Positions 25,938 through 33,939 of a stretch of 37,758 nt of DNA are shown here, one piece after another. The stretch is from an uncultured bacterium (lineage in GTDB: Bacteria > Verrucomicrobiota > Kiritimatiellia > CAIVKH01). The stretch spans positions 1-37,758 of the forward strand of contig CAIVKH010000276.1 of the NCBI GenBank assembly GCA_903906425.1, given 5' to 3'. The position numbers and the translations under genes were made by a program. The notes below the pieces were generated by a model. It was not told the origin of the DNA and did no database searches. It saw only the letters and a program-made list of their open reading frames with translations. How positions within the stretch are numbered: position 1 is the stretch's first letter; every line of letters starts with the position of its first letter.

Positions 25938-26725
25938 TCGCCGTGTTCGTGTTCTCGTCGTTCCCGATCTTGCTGCTCCAGCTCGCGCTCCCAAAGCTTC
26001 GCATATTTCATCGCGACGCCGAACGAGCTGATCGCGGCGATCAGGAATCCGCGGCGGCCGTCGAGGAATCCTCGCTTGAGGAAATAGGCCTTGAGAAATC
26101 GCAGCGACGGGCGGAACAGAAAATCGGTCACATGAAACCGGTGGCCGTTCTTGAATTTCTCGACGGCGGTGATCGAGGAGTAACGGTTGAGCGTGACGAG
26201 CTGGTCGTGCAGGTCGTCATAGGTATAATGATAAAGCTGTCCCTTGAGCCGTTTCACCGGACCGTTGACGAGGACCTGGTCGTGCGGTTCGACGCCGCCG
26301 CTGACGCCCTTGCATTTCATGAACAGGCGCAGCTTCACGTCGGGATACCACTCGCCGTGGCGGATCCATTCGCCGAGATAATTGACCATGCGCGGAAATT
26401 CGTAGCCGGCGACACCGTCGTGGCCCGCCTCGAACTGCGCGAGAATTTCGTCGCGCAGCTCGGGCGACATCTCCTCGTCGGCGTCAATGAACAGGACCCA
26501 CGGGTGAGAGGCCTTCTCGCGAATCATGTTCTTCTGGCCGATGTAGCCGAGCCATTCGTGCTGATAGACGCGGTCGGTAAATTCGTGGCAGATCTGCGCG
26601 GTGAGGTCCGTGCTGAAGCTGTCCATCACCACTATTTCATCGCACCACTTCACGCTTTCGAGGCAGCGGCGGATGTTGTGCTCCTCGTTGAAGGCCGTGA
26701 TGCAGGCTGTAATTTTCTCTCGCAT
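25934..26725 (-). CDS. Glycosyltransferase family 2, WaaE/KdtX-like
   Basis: A 263-residue GT-A enzyme. It starts MREKITACITAFNEEHNIRRCLESVKWCDEIVVMDSFSTD, showing the nucleotide-binding start and a D-x-x-S-T-D loop. LFIDADEEMSPELRDEI contains the metal-binding DAD. The later FMKCKGVSGGVEPHDQV and HYTYDDLHDQL segments resemble the LPS-core beta-1,4-glucosyltransferase group (WaaE/KdtX), which acts on lipid A-core at the inner membrane. The ATG at 26725 is chosen because the upstream in-frame extension runs through palindrome element 10. The stop overlaps the GT4 start by 4 bp. It is divergent from the GT39 gene. Confidence 0.9.
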   Translation of the reverse strand: MREKITACITAFNEEHNIRRCLESVKWCDEIVVMDSFSTDLTAQICHEFTDRVYQHEWLGYIGQKNMIREKASHPWVLFIDADEEMSPELRDEILAQFEAGHDGVAGYEFPRMVNYLGEWIRHGEWYPDVKLRLFMKCKGVSGGVEPHDQVLVNGPVKRLKGQLYHYTYDDLHDQLVTLNRYSSITAVEKFKNGHRFHVTDFLFRPSLRFLKAYFLKRGFLDGRRGFLIAAISSFGVAMKYAKLWERELEQQDRERREHEHGE

Positions 26726-26838
26726 AGTCGTGCGGTCCCGCCGCGAACAATCCAAAACCGGCGGCTCAAATACGAAACAAATCCGCAAAACGAAACCAAA
26801 AAAAAACGCCCGCGGCGGCCCGGCCCGGCCGCGATGGC

Positions 26839-26885
26839 TTCCAATGATTGGAAAACGGGCGTTGCCATTTTTCCAATGATTGGAA
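26839..26885. repeat. Twin-palindrome element 10 (divergent promoter region)
   Basis: Arms at 26839-26853 and 26871-26885, both exact TTCCAATGATTGGAA, starts 32 bp apart; spacer aacgggcgttgccattt. Both centres are G. It lies between divergent GT2 and GT39 genes and ends 13 bp before the GT39 start codon. Confidence 0.97.
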
Positions 26886-26898
26886 ACTGTGTCGCGAC

Positions 26899-28524
26899 AT
26901 GGCGCTTTCGCAACGACAGATATTTTTCGCCCGCATCGCGGTGTTCGCGTTCGTGGCGGTCGTCTGTTTCTGGCGGCTCGGTTCGATGCCGCTGCTGGAG
27001 ACCGACGAGGGCTTCGCGGCCAACCGCGCGGCGAGCTTTTACCGCCACCACACATGGCGGCTTTCGTTCGACGATGTGGATGACGACAACCCGCAGTTTC
27101 GCAAGCCGCAACTGCTCTACTGGACGGTCGCGGCGCTCTACCCCGTCCTCGGCCACAACATGTGGGCGGTGCGCCTGCCCGGCGCGGCGGCCGCGCTCGG
27201 GCTGTGCTGGATTTTGTATCGGATCAGTCGCCGCCATTTTTGCGAGGAGGCCGCTCTCGGGTCCGTCGTGCTGTTCATCAGCGTTCCGTTCGTCCTCTTT
27301 CACGTTCGCACCGCGATGCTCGAAATCCCGCTGATCGCGCTGACGTTTGCGGCGGTTTATGCGCTGGCCTATCTGCCGGACGATGACGCAGAAAATTTGC
27401 CCACCGCTCCGGGCGAGGAGCCGGCGGTCGATCGTGGAACCGGATCGGCGGTCCTCGCCGGACTCGCGGCGGCCGGGGCGGTGCTCATCAAGGGCAGTCC
27501 CGGATTTCTCGCGATTGGCGTCGCGGTCCTTTACGCGCTGGCGCTGAACAAATTTTCCGTACGCGCGCTGCGCCGCGCGGGCATCGCCATCGCGGTCGTC
27601 GCGGCCATCTTTGCGGTCTATGCGCTCTGGGTTGTGCCGCACCATTGGCGTTCGGCAATGCTCGAAAGCATGTTCGTCAAGGAAGGCACGCACCGCACGA
27701 CGGCGTTCAGCTTTGCGGACCGGTTTCATAGCGTTCGCGATCCGCTGTGGGCGACCGCGCCGTTTCTGCTGATCATCGCCGCCATCGGCGCGGTGATTCT
27801 CATCGGCGAGACTTTGCGGCGGCCGCGCGGCGATGCGGCGTCATCGGCGCGGACCTGGATTTCCACGCCGCTTTCATGGTGCCTGCTCATGCTGTTGATT
27901 GCCGCCCCCGTCATCTGGGTTGGCGCGAAACAGGTCGTGCCTTTCCCGCGATATTTCATTCCGGTTTATCCGTTCCTCGCCGCCCTCGCCGCGTTTGCAA
28001 TTGTGCGCATCGTCCGCAGGACGGCAATCGCCGCAACGGTGATTATCGCGGTGGCCACACTGACATTCTTCTGGCCGACGGCGCGCAACTGCGACCCGTC
28101 GCAGCGCGAAATGCCGTATCGCGGCATGGAGGAACTGGCCGGAAAAGTCCCCATGTTCGTCATGGAAGGAGACAAGGTAATCCTCGCGGCGGGCAAATTG
28201 AAATGCCACCAGCTGCTGTTTTACGGTGGGCGGGCCATCGCATCCGAAATGGCGTGGCTGCTGAATGACTTCAAACCCGGCGCGATCCGTTATGCGGTCG
28301 TCCGCGCCAACTGCTGGGTGCCCCCGCCGCTGGTCCATGCCGAAAAGCTCGACGAAATCGGAATGTTCGAACTGCTGCGCCTACGCGTTTCGACCTCGCG
28401 GCCGGAGGTGGCCGGAATCCTGTTATGCAAACACGAGCAGCGCGAAGCCCTGGCTGCAGCACTCAAAAAGCAGGGCCGCGCCTTCGAGCCGTTTGAAAAC
28501 GGCTTTCTGCTGCTGAAGAAATGA
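26899..28524 (+). CDS. GT39/ArnT-like membrane glycosyltransferase
   Basis: A 541-residue polytopic membrane protein. After a first membrane helix (ARIAVFAFVAVVCFWRLG) comes the conserved ETDEGFAANRAASF loop, the acidic periplasmic motif of GT39/PMT and ArnT enzymes, which transfer sugars from polyprenyl-phosphate donors. About ten further hydrophobic segments follow up to residue ~400, including LLYWTVAALYPVLG and SVVLFISVPFVLF, then a soluble C-terminal domain of about 140 residues. The ATG at 26899 is used because the longer in-frame extension only translates element 10; no Shine-Dalgarno sequence is visible. Its stop overlaps the next gene's ATG (ATGA). Lipid A or envelope glycan modification is likely, given the divergent GT2/GT4 operon; the substrate is not determined. 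Confidence 0.88.
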   Translation: MALSQRQIFFARIAVFAFVAVVCFWRLGSMPLLETDEGFAANRAASFYRHHTWRLSFDDVDDDNPQFRKPQLLYWTVAALYPVLGHNMWAVRLPGAAAALGLCWILYRISRRHFCEEAALGSVVLFISVPFVLFHVRTAMLEIPLIALTFAAVYALAYLPDDDAENLPTAPGEEPAVDRGTGSAVLAGLAAAGAVLIKGSPGFLAIGVAVLYALALNKFSVRALRRAGIAIAVVAAIFAVYALWVVPHHWRSAMLESMFVKEGTHRTTAFSFADRFHSVRDPLWATAPFLLIIAAIGAVILIGETLRRPRGDAASSARTWISTPLSWCLLMLLIAAPVIWVGAKQVVPFPRYFIPVYPFLAALAAFAIVRIVRRTAIAATVIIAVATLTFFWPTARNCDPSQREMPYRGMEELAGKVPMFVMEGDKVILAAGKLKCHQLLFYGGRAIASEMAWLLNDFKPGAIRYAVVRANCWVPPPLVHAEKLDEIGMFELLRLRVSTSRPEVAGILLCKHEQREALAAALKKQGRAFEPFENGFLLLKK

Positions 28525-29198
28525 AGATTTTCGCCCATCGCGGAGCTTCGCACGATGCGCCGGAAAATACGCTGGCGGCATTCCGCCTCGGCTGGCAGCA
28601 GGGCGCGGACGGCGCAGAGTTGGATGTCCGCCTCTCGCGAGACGAAAAGATTTTCGTTTGCCACGACGCGGACACGAAGCGGACGACGGGCAAAAACCGA
28701 TTGATCGCGGCGACGGATTCGACGGCGCTTGGCGATCTGCCGCAACTGGAACAAGTGGTGGCGGAGATGCCGGCGGACCGCGAGTTGCTGGTGGAAGTGA
28801 AATGCGGTGCGAAAATCGCGCCGACGCTGGCGGCGGCGCGGATGCAGGCAAAGCGCGTCGGCTTCCTTTCCTTTAATATAGGGGCACTGACGGCGGTGAA
28901 GGCTGCGCTGCCGGGCCATCGCTGTCTGCTGAATCTTGAACCACCGCGCGGGCGAGGCCGGCACGATTTGGACGAGCTGATTTCAACGTGCCGAAAGAAT
29001 GATTTTTCCGGCGTGAGTTTCGGCTGGCACGGCGGGCTCGATTCGGAGGCGGTGGCAACGTTGCATGGCGCCGGTCTGATGGTGGCGGTCTGGACGGTGG
29101 ATGACCCAGCAATCGCGTTGCGAGTGCGGGCGGCGGGGGCCGATATTTTGATGACGAATCGGCCTGAAGAGATCATCGGAGCGCTGCGCCGTGGCTGA
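28521..29198 (+). CDS. Glycerophosphodiester phosphodiesterase
   Basis: A 225-residue GDPD-family TIM-barrel enzyme that hydrolyses glycerophosphodiesters to glycerol-3-phosphate and an alcohol. The catalytic start FAHRGASHDAPENTLAAF (4-21) includes HRG and the PENT block. ELDVRLSRDEKIFVCHDAD (33-51) supplies the metal-binding E-x-D and the second catalytic His. LVEVKC and the late TNRPEEII complete the barrel. There is no signal peptide, so it is probably cytoplasmic. Its ATG overlaps the GT39 stop by 4 bp, and its last 8 bp overlap the next gene, giving a tightly packed three-gene operon. Lipid turnover linked to envelope assembly is a reasonable inference. Confidence 0.93.
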   Translation: MKIFAHRGASHDAPENTLAAFRLGWQQGADGAELDVRLSRDEKIFVCHDADTKRTTGKNRLIAATDSTALGDLPQLEQVVAEMPADRELLVEVKCGAKIAPTLAAARMQAKRVGFLSFNIGALTAVKAALPGHRCLLNLEPPRGRGRHDLDELISTCRKNDFSGVSFGWHGGLDSEAVATLHGAGLMVAVWTVDDPAIALRVRAAGADILMTNRPEEIIGALRRG

Positions 29199-29997
29199 TT
29201 TGAAGACGTGGCTGGATCAGCTTTATGCGCGGTTCAATGACCGGCGGTTTGTGCCGCCCGATCCGCTGGCTTCGCTTTATCGTTTCGAGGATGTCCGTGA
29301 CCGCGAGATTGCGGGGCTGCTGGCGGCGGGACTGGCGTACGGGAATGTGAAGTCCATCGTGACGAGCGTCGAGAGGTTGCTCGCGCGGCTCGGTTCGTCG
29401 CCGCGGAAATTTGTCGAGGAAACGGAGCCGCGGGACCTGGCGAAGCGGATCGGGGAATTTCGTCACCGATGGACGACGGCGGACGAGGTTGCGAATCTGC
29501 TGGCGGCGGTCCGCGTGGTCTGCGCGCGGCACGGCTCGCTGGGCGCGGCGCTGCGCGCGAAAATCCAGCCGGACGACGAGGACATTCAAAGGGCGCTCAC
29601 ACTTCTTCACGAAGAGCTTTGCGCTGCAAAGCTTGATCGGGCCAACAGCCTGCTGGCCGATCCGGCGAAGGGGAGCGCGAGCAAGCGGACGCATCTTTTT
29701 TTGCGGTGGATGGTCCGCTGCGATGCGGTGGATCCGGGCGGCTGGAAAATTCCGCCGCGGCTGCTGCTGGTGCCGGTGGACGTTCACATTCACCGCATCG
29801 CGAAAATTCTGCGGCTGACGCGGCGGCGGGCGGCGGATTTGCTGGCGGCGCGGGAGATCACGGCGGGGTTTCGGAAGTTTTCGCCGGACGATCCGGTGAA
29901 ATATGATTTCGCGCTGACGCGGCTTCCTCTGCACGAAAATGTGCGCGGCGCGGAGCTGGCGGCGCTGGTGCGGGTGGCGCGAGGCAAGTTCCAATGA
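29191..29997 (+). CDS. TIGR02757 / DUF2400 family protein
   Basis: A 268-residue all-helical protein starting with GTG at 29191, overlapping the GDPD gene by 8 bp. Family signatures seen include a YARFNDRRFVPPDPLASLYRF start, DREIAGLLAAGLAYGNVKSI, a central LFLRWMVRCDAVDPGGW, and PVDVHIHRIAKILRLTRR…FSPDDPVKYDFALTRL. TIGR02757 members are widespread; the function is not established, though the fold recalls HhH-type DNA glycosylases. After the conserved DFALTRL the protein ends RGKFQ, with the TGA stop (29995-29997) inside palindrome element 11, so the last residues come from the repeat. Confidence 0.88.
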   Translation: MADLKTWLDQLYARFNDRRFVPPDPLASLYRFEDVRDREIAGLLAAGLAYGNVKSIVTSVERLLARLGSSPRKFVEETEPRDLAKRIGEFRHRWTTADEVANLLAAVRVVCARHGSLGAALRAKIQPDDEDIQRALTLLHEELCAAKLDRANSLLADPAKGSASKRTHLFLRWMVRCDAVDPGGWKIPPRLLLVPVDVHIHRIAKILRLTRRRAADLLAAREITAGFRKFSPDDPVKYDFALTRLPLHENVRGAELAALVRVARGKFQ

Positions 29998-30035
29998 TTG
30001 GAAATTGCGCGGTCGCAAACTTCCAATGATTGGAA
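29989..30035. repeat. Twin-palindrome element 11
   Basis: Arms at 29989-30003 and 30021-30035, both exact TTCCAATGATTGGAA, starts 32 bp apart; spacer attgcgcggtcgcaaac. Both centres are G. The first arm supplies the TGA stop of the TIGR02757 gene. It separates that operon from the large TPR gene, both on the plus strand. Confidence 0.97.
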
Positions 30036-30062
30036 AAATTTCAATTCTTGAAGCGTCGCGCC

Positions 30063-30090
30063 TTGACAGTCGTTTCATATTCAATAAACG
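30063..30090 (+). promoter_or_regulatory. Possible sigma70-type promoter of the TPR gene
   Basis: A perfect TTGACA at 30063-30068 is followed after 16 bp by TAAACG at 30085-30090, a weak -10 match. It lies 47 bp before the proposed start codon and just beyond palindrome element 11. Confidence 0.38.
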
Positions 30091-30136
30091 TTCGGCCGAT
30101 GTTCGGGTTTGGTTCGTCAAGGACATGCATTTTGCC

Positions 30137-32980
30137 ATGACAAAAAAATCTCTGTTCTGGCTTCGCCTTGCGGCGGTGGCGGCGTTTTCATTTTCGGGAA
30201 CGCTGGCGGGTCTGGCCTACACGCTGGAGGAGGAGTGCGATTTCGCGGAGGCGCTGGCGGCGGACTGGCGGATGCCGGACTTCGCCAGCAAGGTGCTTGA
30301 CGAGCTTGAGCTGAAAGATCCGGCGAACAAGCCGAACCTGATCCCGTCGCGCGTGCTGATCCTTGCGGCGATGAACAAGCTGACGAACGCGGAGGCGCTG
30401 GTGAAGTCGCTGCCGGCCGGGGAGTCGACGGATGCGGCAAGGATCGCGCTGGCCAAGGCGTATTTCCGGGCCGGGCAGCCGCAGAAGGCGAAGGAAATCT
30501 ACGCGGATTATTTCAAGGGCCATGCCGAGCCGCCGAAAAATCCAATCGCGCTGAAGGCGTTCCGGACGGCCTGCTCGGAGTTCGGTGGAATGATGAAGGC
30601 GGCTGGCGATGAGCTGGCGGTGGTACAGGCGGGCCGGCTTTTCCTGAAGACGAAACCGGACGAGGAAGTTGCTGATGCGATCCGTTGCGATATGGCAGTG
30701 CTCCTGCTGGAAGGCGTCAAGAAGCATCCCGACCAGAAGGAGAATCTGCTGAAGGAGGCCGAGGGGCTGTGCAATGCGGTGATGGGGCATGGCGTGAGTT
30801 TGCCCTGGGGCCAGGCGCTGGTGGCGGAGGCGAATGTCAAGCTGGAGCGCGGCGACCGCGCGGGCGCGCAAAAGCTCATCAAGGAAAATCTGGATGTGCT
30901 GAAGCCGCTGGATGAATCCCTGATGGAAATGCACCGGCTGAGCGAAAGTCCCCGCGCCGGCATCCTGATGATGAACGCCCAGATCAACGAGCAGGATGGC
31001 AAGGCTGCCACGGCAAAGAAGGACTATGAGGCGGCCCTGAAGGCGTACAGCCGGGCGATTGGTGACTATTACAATGTGTTTCTCGTGTACGGCGATAGCG
31101 ACTATGGCATGCCGGCGGGCGCGAAATTCAATGAATTGAAGAAAACCATTGAGGACGCCCCCTTCAAGAAGCACGTCAAAGTTGATCTGACGATGGAGCA
31201 GCAGGAGAAGGTTCTGGCGCACAGCTACCGGCTGGCCGACCAGAAAATGCGCGGGCACGAATTCGACAAGGCGATTCCGGAATATCTGAAGGTCCTGCGG
31301 GATTATCCGGAGTCCGACCGGTCGGTGCGGGCGCTGGGCGCGCTGCTGCGGTGCTATGCGGAAAGCGATGACAAGCTGATGGTGAAGGCGACGGCGACCT
31401 ACATCGGCGAACGTTTCCACAAGCGCGCGTTTGCGGCGGACCTGATCCGCGGGCTGGGCAAGTTCTATCTCGATAAGAAGGACGAGGGGATGTTCTACTT
31501 CGTGTGCAACACGTATCTGGACAGCTTCCCGAGCGATCCCAATGCCTGTGCAGTGCTGCTGACGATGGCGACGCTGAAGCTGGCGACGAATGACTATGCC
31601 GGCAGCAGCGTTTATCTGGAAAGGATCGTGAACAATGCGCACTGCACGAACGAGGCTTCGTATTCGAAGGCGCTCGGCCAGCTGGCCAGCATTTATCTGA
31701 CGGAAAGCAATTTTGTCCACGCGGCGGAACTCTACAAGCAGTACGCGGCGGAACTGCCGGCCGGCATCGAGAAATTGTCGGCGCAGGCGAAATACGCAGA
31801 TTCGCTCCGGCTCTCGGGCGGTCACGCCGACGCGCTGCCGATTTATGAACTGGTCGTCCAGCAGATCAAGGATCCGAACGCGCAGTTGCTGACGACGACG
31901 ACTGGCGATGTGGCCGTGAGGGCGAAGGACACGCTGGAACGCTGCATGTTTTATCAGGGCATCTGCTACAGCCGCATGACGAATGACGTCGCGGCCAACC
32001 GGCAGAAGGCGACCGCAGCGTACGACAGCTTTCTGAAGCAGTATCCGAATTCGACAAATTACGCGCCGAAGGCGCTGGCAGGCCGCGGACAGGTTTTCCT
32101 GTTGATGGATAACTTTGACGAGGCTTCGAAGGTGTTCACCGAGCTTTCACAGAAATATCCGAACTCGCCGGAAGGCAAGAACGCGCTGATTTCGCTGGTG
32201 CAAAGCGCTCTGGAAATCAAGCGGCTTGACCAGGCCAGGAAGGCCTTCGCGCAGATGGTTCAGAGCGCGAACCCGACGACGCTGCAGTATCTGCAAATGG
32301 GACAGCTCTGGCTCGACAACGCCGACTTGGACAAATCGCTTTATTCGGAGGCGGCACAGGCCTTCGCAAAGGTCGCGGCCAGCTCGACGACGGATGGAAA
32401 TATTTTGCAGCCCGCGCTGTTCGGCCTCGGCAAGGCGCAGTTTGAAAACAAGAAGTTCAAGGAAGCCGCGGACGCGCTGGACAAGCTGGTGGCGAAGTAT
32501 GAGCGCACGCCGTATTTCTTCGACGCGAAGCTCATTCTCTCGGCCTGCTATCGCGAGCTTGGCAAATTTGACGATGCGATGGCGGCGCTCGGCGAACTCA
32601 TGAACCAGCCCAGTTCGACGCCGGCGCAAAAAATGGAAGCTCAGTACGAGATTGAACAGTTGCAGGAAAAGCAGGGCAAGAAGAGCGAGGCGTTCGGATC
32701 GTGCGTGCGTAATGTCGAACTCGCCGCCATCGGCCACGAAACGCGGCCGGAAATCCTCTCGTGGCTCGGGAAAATCCTGCTCGACGGCGTCCGCCTTGGA
32801 AATGAAATCGGCAAGTACGACGACGTGATTCCCATGTGCGACCAGTACGAAATTCTTTTCCCGAAGGGCGCGAATCTCGAAAGGGTTCGCAAGGCGAAGA
32901 GCGAAGCGGTGAGCAAGGCCGCGAGCGGACCGGCCACAACGCCGCCCGCCGCCCCGCCCGCTGGCGCCAAGACAAAATGA
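30137..32980 (+). CDS. Large exported tetratricopeptide-repeat protein
   Basis: A 947-residue protein. A signal peptide (MTKKSLFWLRLAAVAAFSFSGTLAGLAY) precedes about 25 helical TPR-type repeats, clearest at AKAYFRAGQPQKAKEIYADYF, DKAIPEYLKVLRDYPESDRS, AKALGQLASIYL-like segments, EASKVFTELSQKYPNSPEGKNAL and KEAADALDKLVAKYERTPYF. These match the outer-membrane-lipoprotein/YbgF type with the KYPNSPEG turn. The C-terminus is a Pro/Ala-rich tail (TTPPAAPPAGAKTK). It probably forms a periplasmic scaffold. It lies immediately upstream of the TPR-ExbB-ExbD cluster and is separated from it only by element 12, so a shared role is likely though unproven. ATG 30137 is chosen from the signal peptide; ATG 30125 is an alternative. 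Confidence 0.88.
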   Translation: MTKKSLFWLRLAAVAAFSFSGTLAGLAYTLEEECDFAEALAADWRMPDFASKVLDELELKDPANKPNLIPSRVLILAAMNKLTNAEALVKSLPAGESTDAARIALAKAYFRAGQPQKAKEIYADYFKGHAEPPKNPIALKAFRTACSEFGGMMKAAGDELAVVQAGRLFLKTKPDEEVADAIRCDMAVLLLEGVKKHPDQKENLLKEAEGLCNAVMGHGVSLPWGQALVAEANVKLERGDRAGAQKLIKENLDVLKPLDESLMEMHRLSESPRAGILMMNAQINEQDGKAATAKKDYEAALKAYSRAIGDYYNVFLVYGDSDYGMPAGAKFNELKKTIEDAPFKKHVKVDLTMEQQEKVLAHSYRLADQKMRGHEFDKAIPEYLKVLRDYPESDRSVRALGALLRCYAESDDKLMVKATATYIGERFHKRAFAADLIRGLGKFYLDKKDEGMFYFVCNTYLDSFPSDPNACAVLLTMATLKLATNDYAGSSVYLERIVNNAHCTNEASYSKALGQLASIYLTESNFVHAAELYKQYAAELPAGIEKLSAQAKYADSLRLSGGHADALPIYELVVQQIKDPNAQLLTTTTGDVAVRAKDTLERCMFYQGICYSRMTNDVAANRQKATAAYDSFLKQYPNSTNYAPKALAGRGQVFLLMDNFDEASKVFTELSQKYPNSPEGKNALISLVQSALEIKRLDQARKAFAQMVQSANPTTLQYLQMGQLWLDNADLDKSLYSEAAQAFAKVAASSTTDGNILQPALFGLGKAQFENKKFKEAADALDKLVAKYERTPYFFDAKLILSACYRELGKFDDAMAALGELMNQPSSTPAQKMEAQYEIEQLQEKQGKKSEAFGSCVRNVELAAIGHETRPEILSWLGKILLDGVRLGNEIGKYDDVIPMCDQYEILFPKGANLERVRKAKSEAVSKAASGPATTPPAAPPAGAKTK

Positions 32981-32988
32981 TTTGTGAG

Positions 32989-33035
32989 TTCCAATGATTG
33001 GAAAATCCGCGTTCGGAAATTTCCAATCATTGGAA
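32989..33035. repeat. Twin-palindrome element 12
   Basis: Arms at 32989-33003 (TTCCAATGATTGGAA) and 33021-33035 (TTCCAATCATTGGAA), both exact, starts 32 bp apart; spacer aatccgcgttcggaaat. Centres are G then C. It begins 8 bp after the large TPR gene's stop codon and ends 50 bp before the next start. Confidence 0.97.
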
Positions 33036-33085
33036 AAAAGAAAGATGTAACGTTCGAGATTCGTAGTGAGAGCAGGAGACAGAAC

Positions 33086-33898
33086 ATGACGCGGACAAAA
33101 TGCAATTGGGGGCTGACGGCCGCAGCGATGCTGTTCGTTGGCGTCTGGACCGCCTCGGCGGATTACGTGATTTTGAACAACGACACGCGTCTCGAAGGGC
33201 AAATCCAGCGGCGCAAGCTCGACGGAACGGTTGTCATCAAAGTCTCGCGGGCCGATGGCGGCTCTGCAGTACAGGAGTTCGCGAAAGGTTCCTACAAGTC
33301 CGCCGTCTGCGACCCGCCGCCGCCCGAATTTGCTGTCGGTGTGAAAGCCGCGAATGACAAGCAATGGCAGGCCGCCATTGACGCGCTTGAAAAAGTTGCC
33401 GACGACAAGCAGGGCCTCGAAGTTGACAAGCAGGCGCGCTACGTCATCGCGCGCTGCCTCATCCAGCTTGGCAAGGCGCCGGATGCGGTGGCGCAGTTCG
33501 ACAAGATCGCGAAAATCTATGGCGAGGAAATCCGCAAAGATCCGCAGGTGGCCGTCGAATATGCCAACGCGTTGCTCGCTGCAAAGCAGAACACGAAACT
33601 TTCCGGCGTGCTCGACGACATCATCAAGGATGCGCCGCGACCCGCCGCCGCGAAGGCGCAAAATCTGCGCGGTCAGATGCGCGAGCAGCAGGGCCAGCTC
33701 GATGCCGCGCTGCTGGATTACATGCGCACGGCCTATTTCTTTTCGCGGGACGGCGGCGATGCCGTGCCCGAAGGTTTGTACCGCGCGGCGAAGGTGCTCG
33801 ACTTGAAACGCGATCCCCGCGCCAAGATGCTGTACAAGCAGGTTGTTGATGGCTATAGAGACAGCCCCTACGCCAGAGAAGCGGCGGGGCATATTTGA
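33086..33898 (+). CDS. Exported TPR-like protein
   Basis: A 270-residue exported protein: a signal peptide (MTRTKCNWGLTAAAMLFVGVWTASA) and then a short beta-rich domain, YVILNNDTRLEGQIQRRKLDGTVVIKV, resembling the small SH3-like segment found at the start of several PVC TPR proteins. TPR-type helices follow (AANDKQWQAAIDALEKVA, ARYVIARCLIQLGKAPDAVAQFDKI, RDSPYAREAAGHI). AGGAG precedes the ATG by about 9 nt, fixing the start at 33086. It opens a cluster with ExbB, two ExbD and the alpha-toroid protein on the same strand, with gaps of about 14-42 bp, and probably works with them in the periplasm. Confidence 0.86.
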   Translation: MTRTKCNWGLTAAAMLFVGVWTASADYVILNNDTRLEGQIQRRKLDGTVVIKVSRADGGSAVQEFAKGSYKSAVCDPPPPEFAVGVKAANDKQWQAAIDALEKVADDKQGLEVDKQARYVIARCLIQLGKAPDAVAQFDKIAKIYGEEIRKDPQVAVEYANALLAAKQNTKLSGVLDDIIKDAPRPAAAKAQNLRGQMREQQGQLDAALLDYMRTAYFFSRDGGDAVPEGLYRAAKVLDLKRDPRAKMLYKQVVDGYRDSPYAREAAGHI

Positions 33899-33927
33899 GT
33901 TCAGTGCAGGAAACAAAGATTTAGATG

Positions 33928-33933
33928 AAGGAG
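33928..33933 (+). promoter_or_regulatory. Shine-Dalgarno site deciding the exbB start
   Basis: AAGGAG lies 6 nt before ATG 33940. An in-frame ATG at 33925 overlaps the upstream edge of this site and has no site of its own, so the downstream ATG is preferred. Confidence 0.7.
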
Positions 33934-33939
33934 AAAGTC

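Noticed and set aside
29939..30136. N-terminal extensions of several genes carrying SNDWK, SNHWK, PMIGK or PIIGN peptides (also near 14907-15006, 21837-21962, 26848-26898, 32984-33085, 7089-7241)
   Set aside because: They are translations of the palindrome arms upstream of the true starts. Signal peptides, Tat motifs or conserved domain starts fix downstream start codons.
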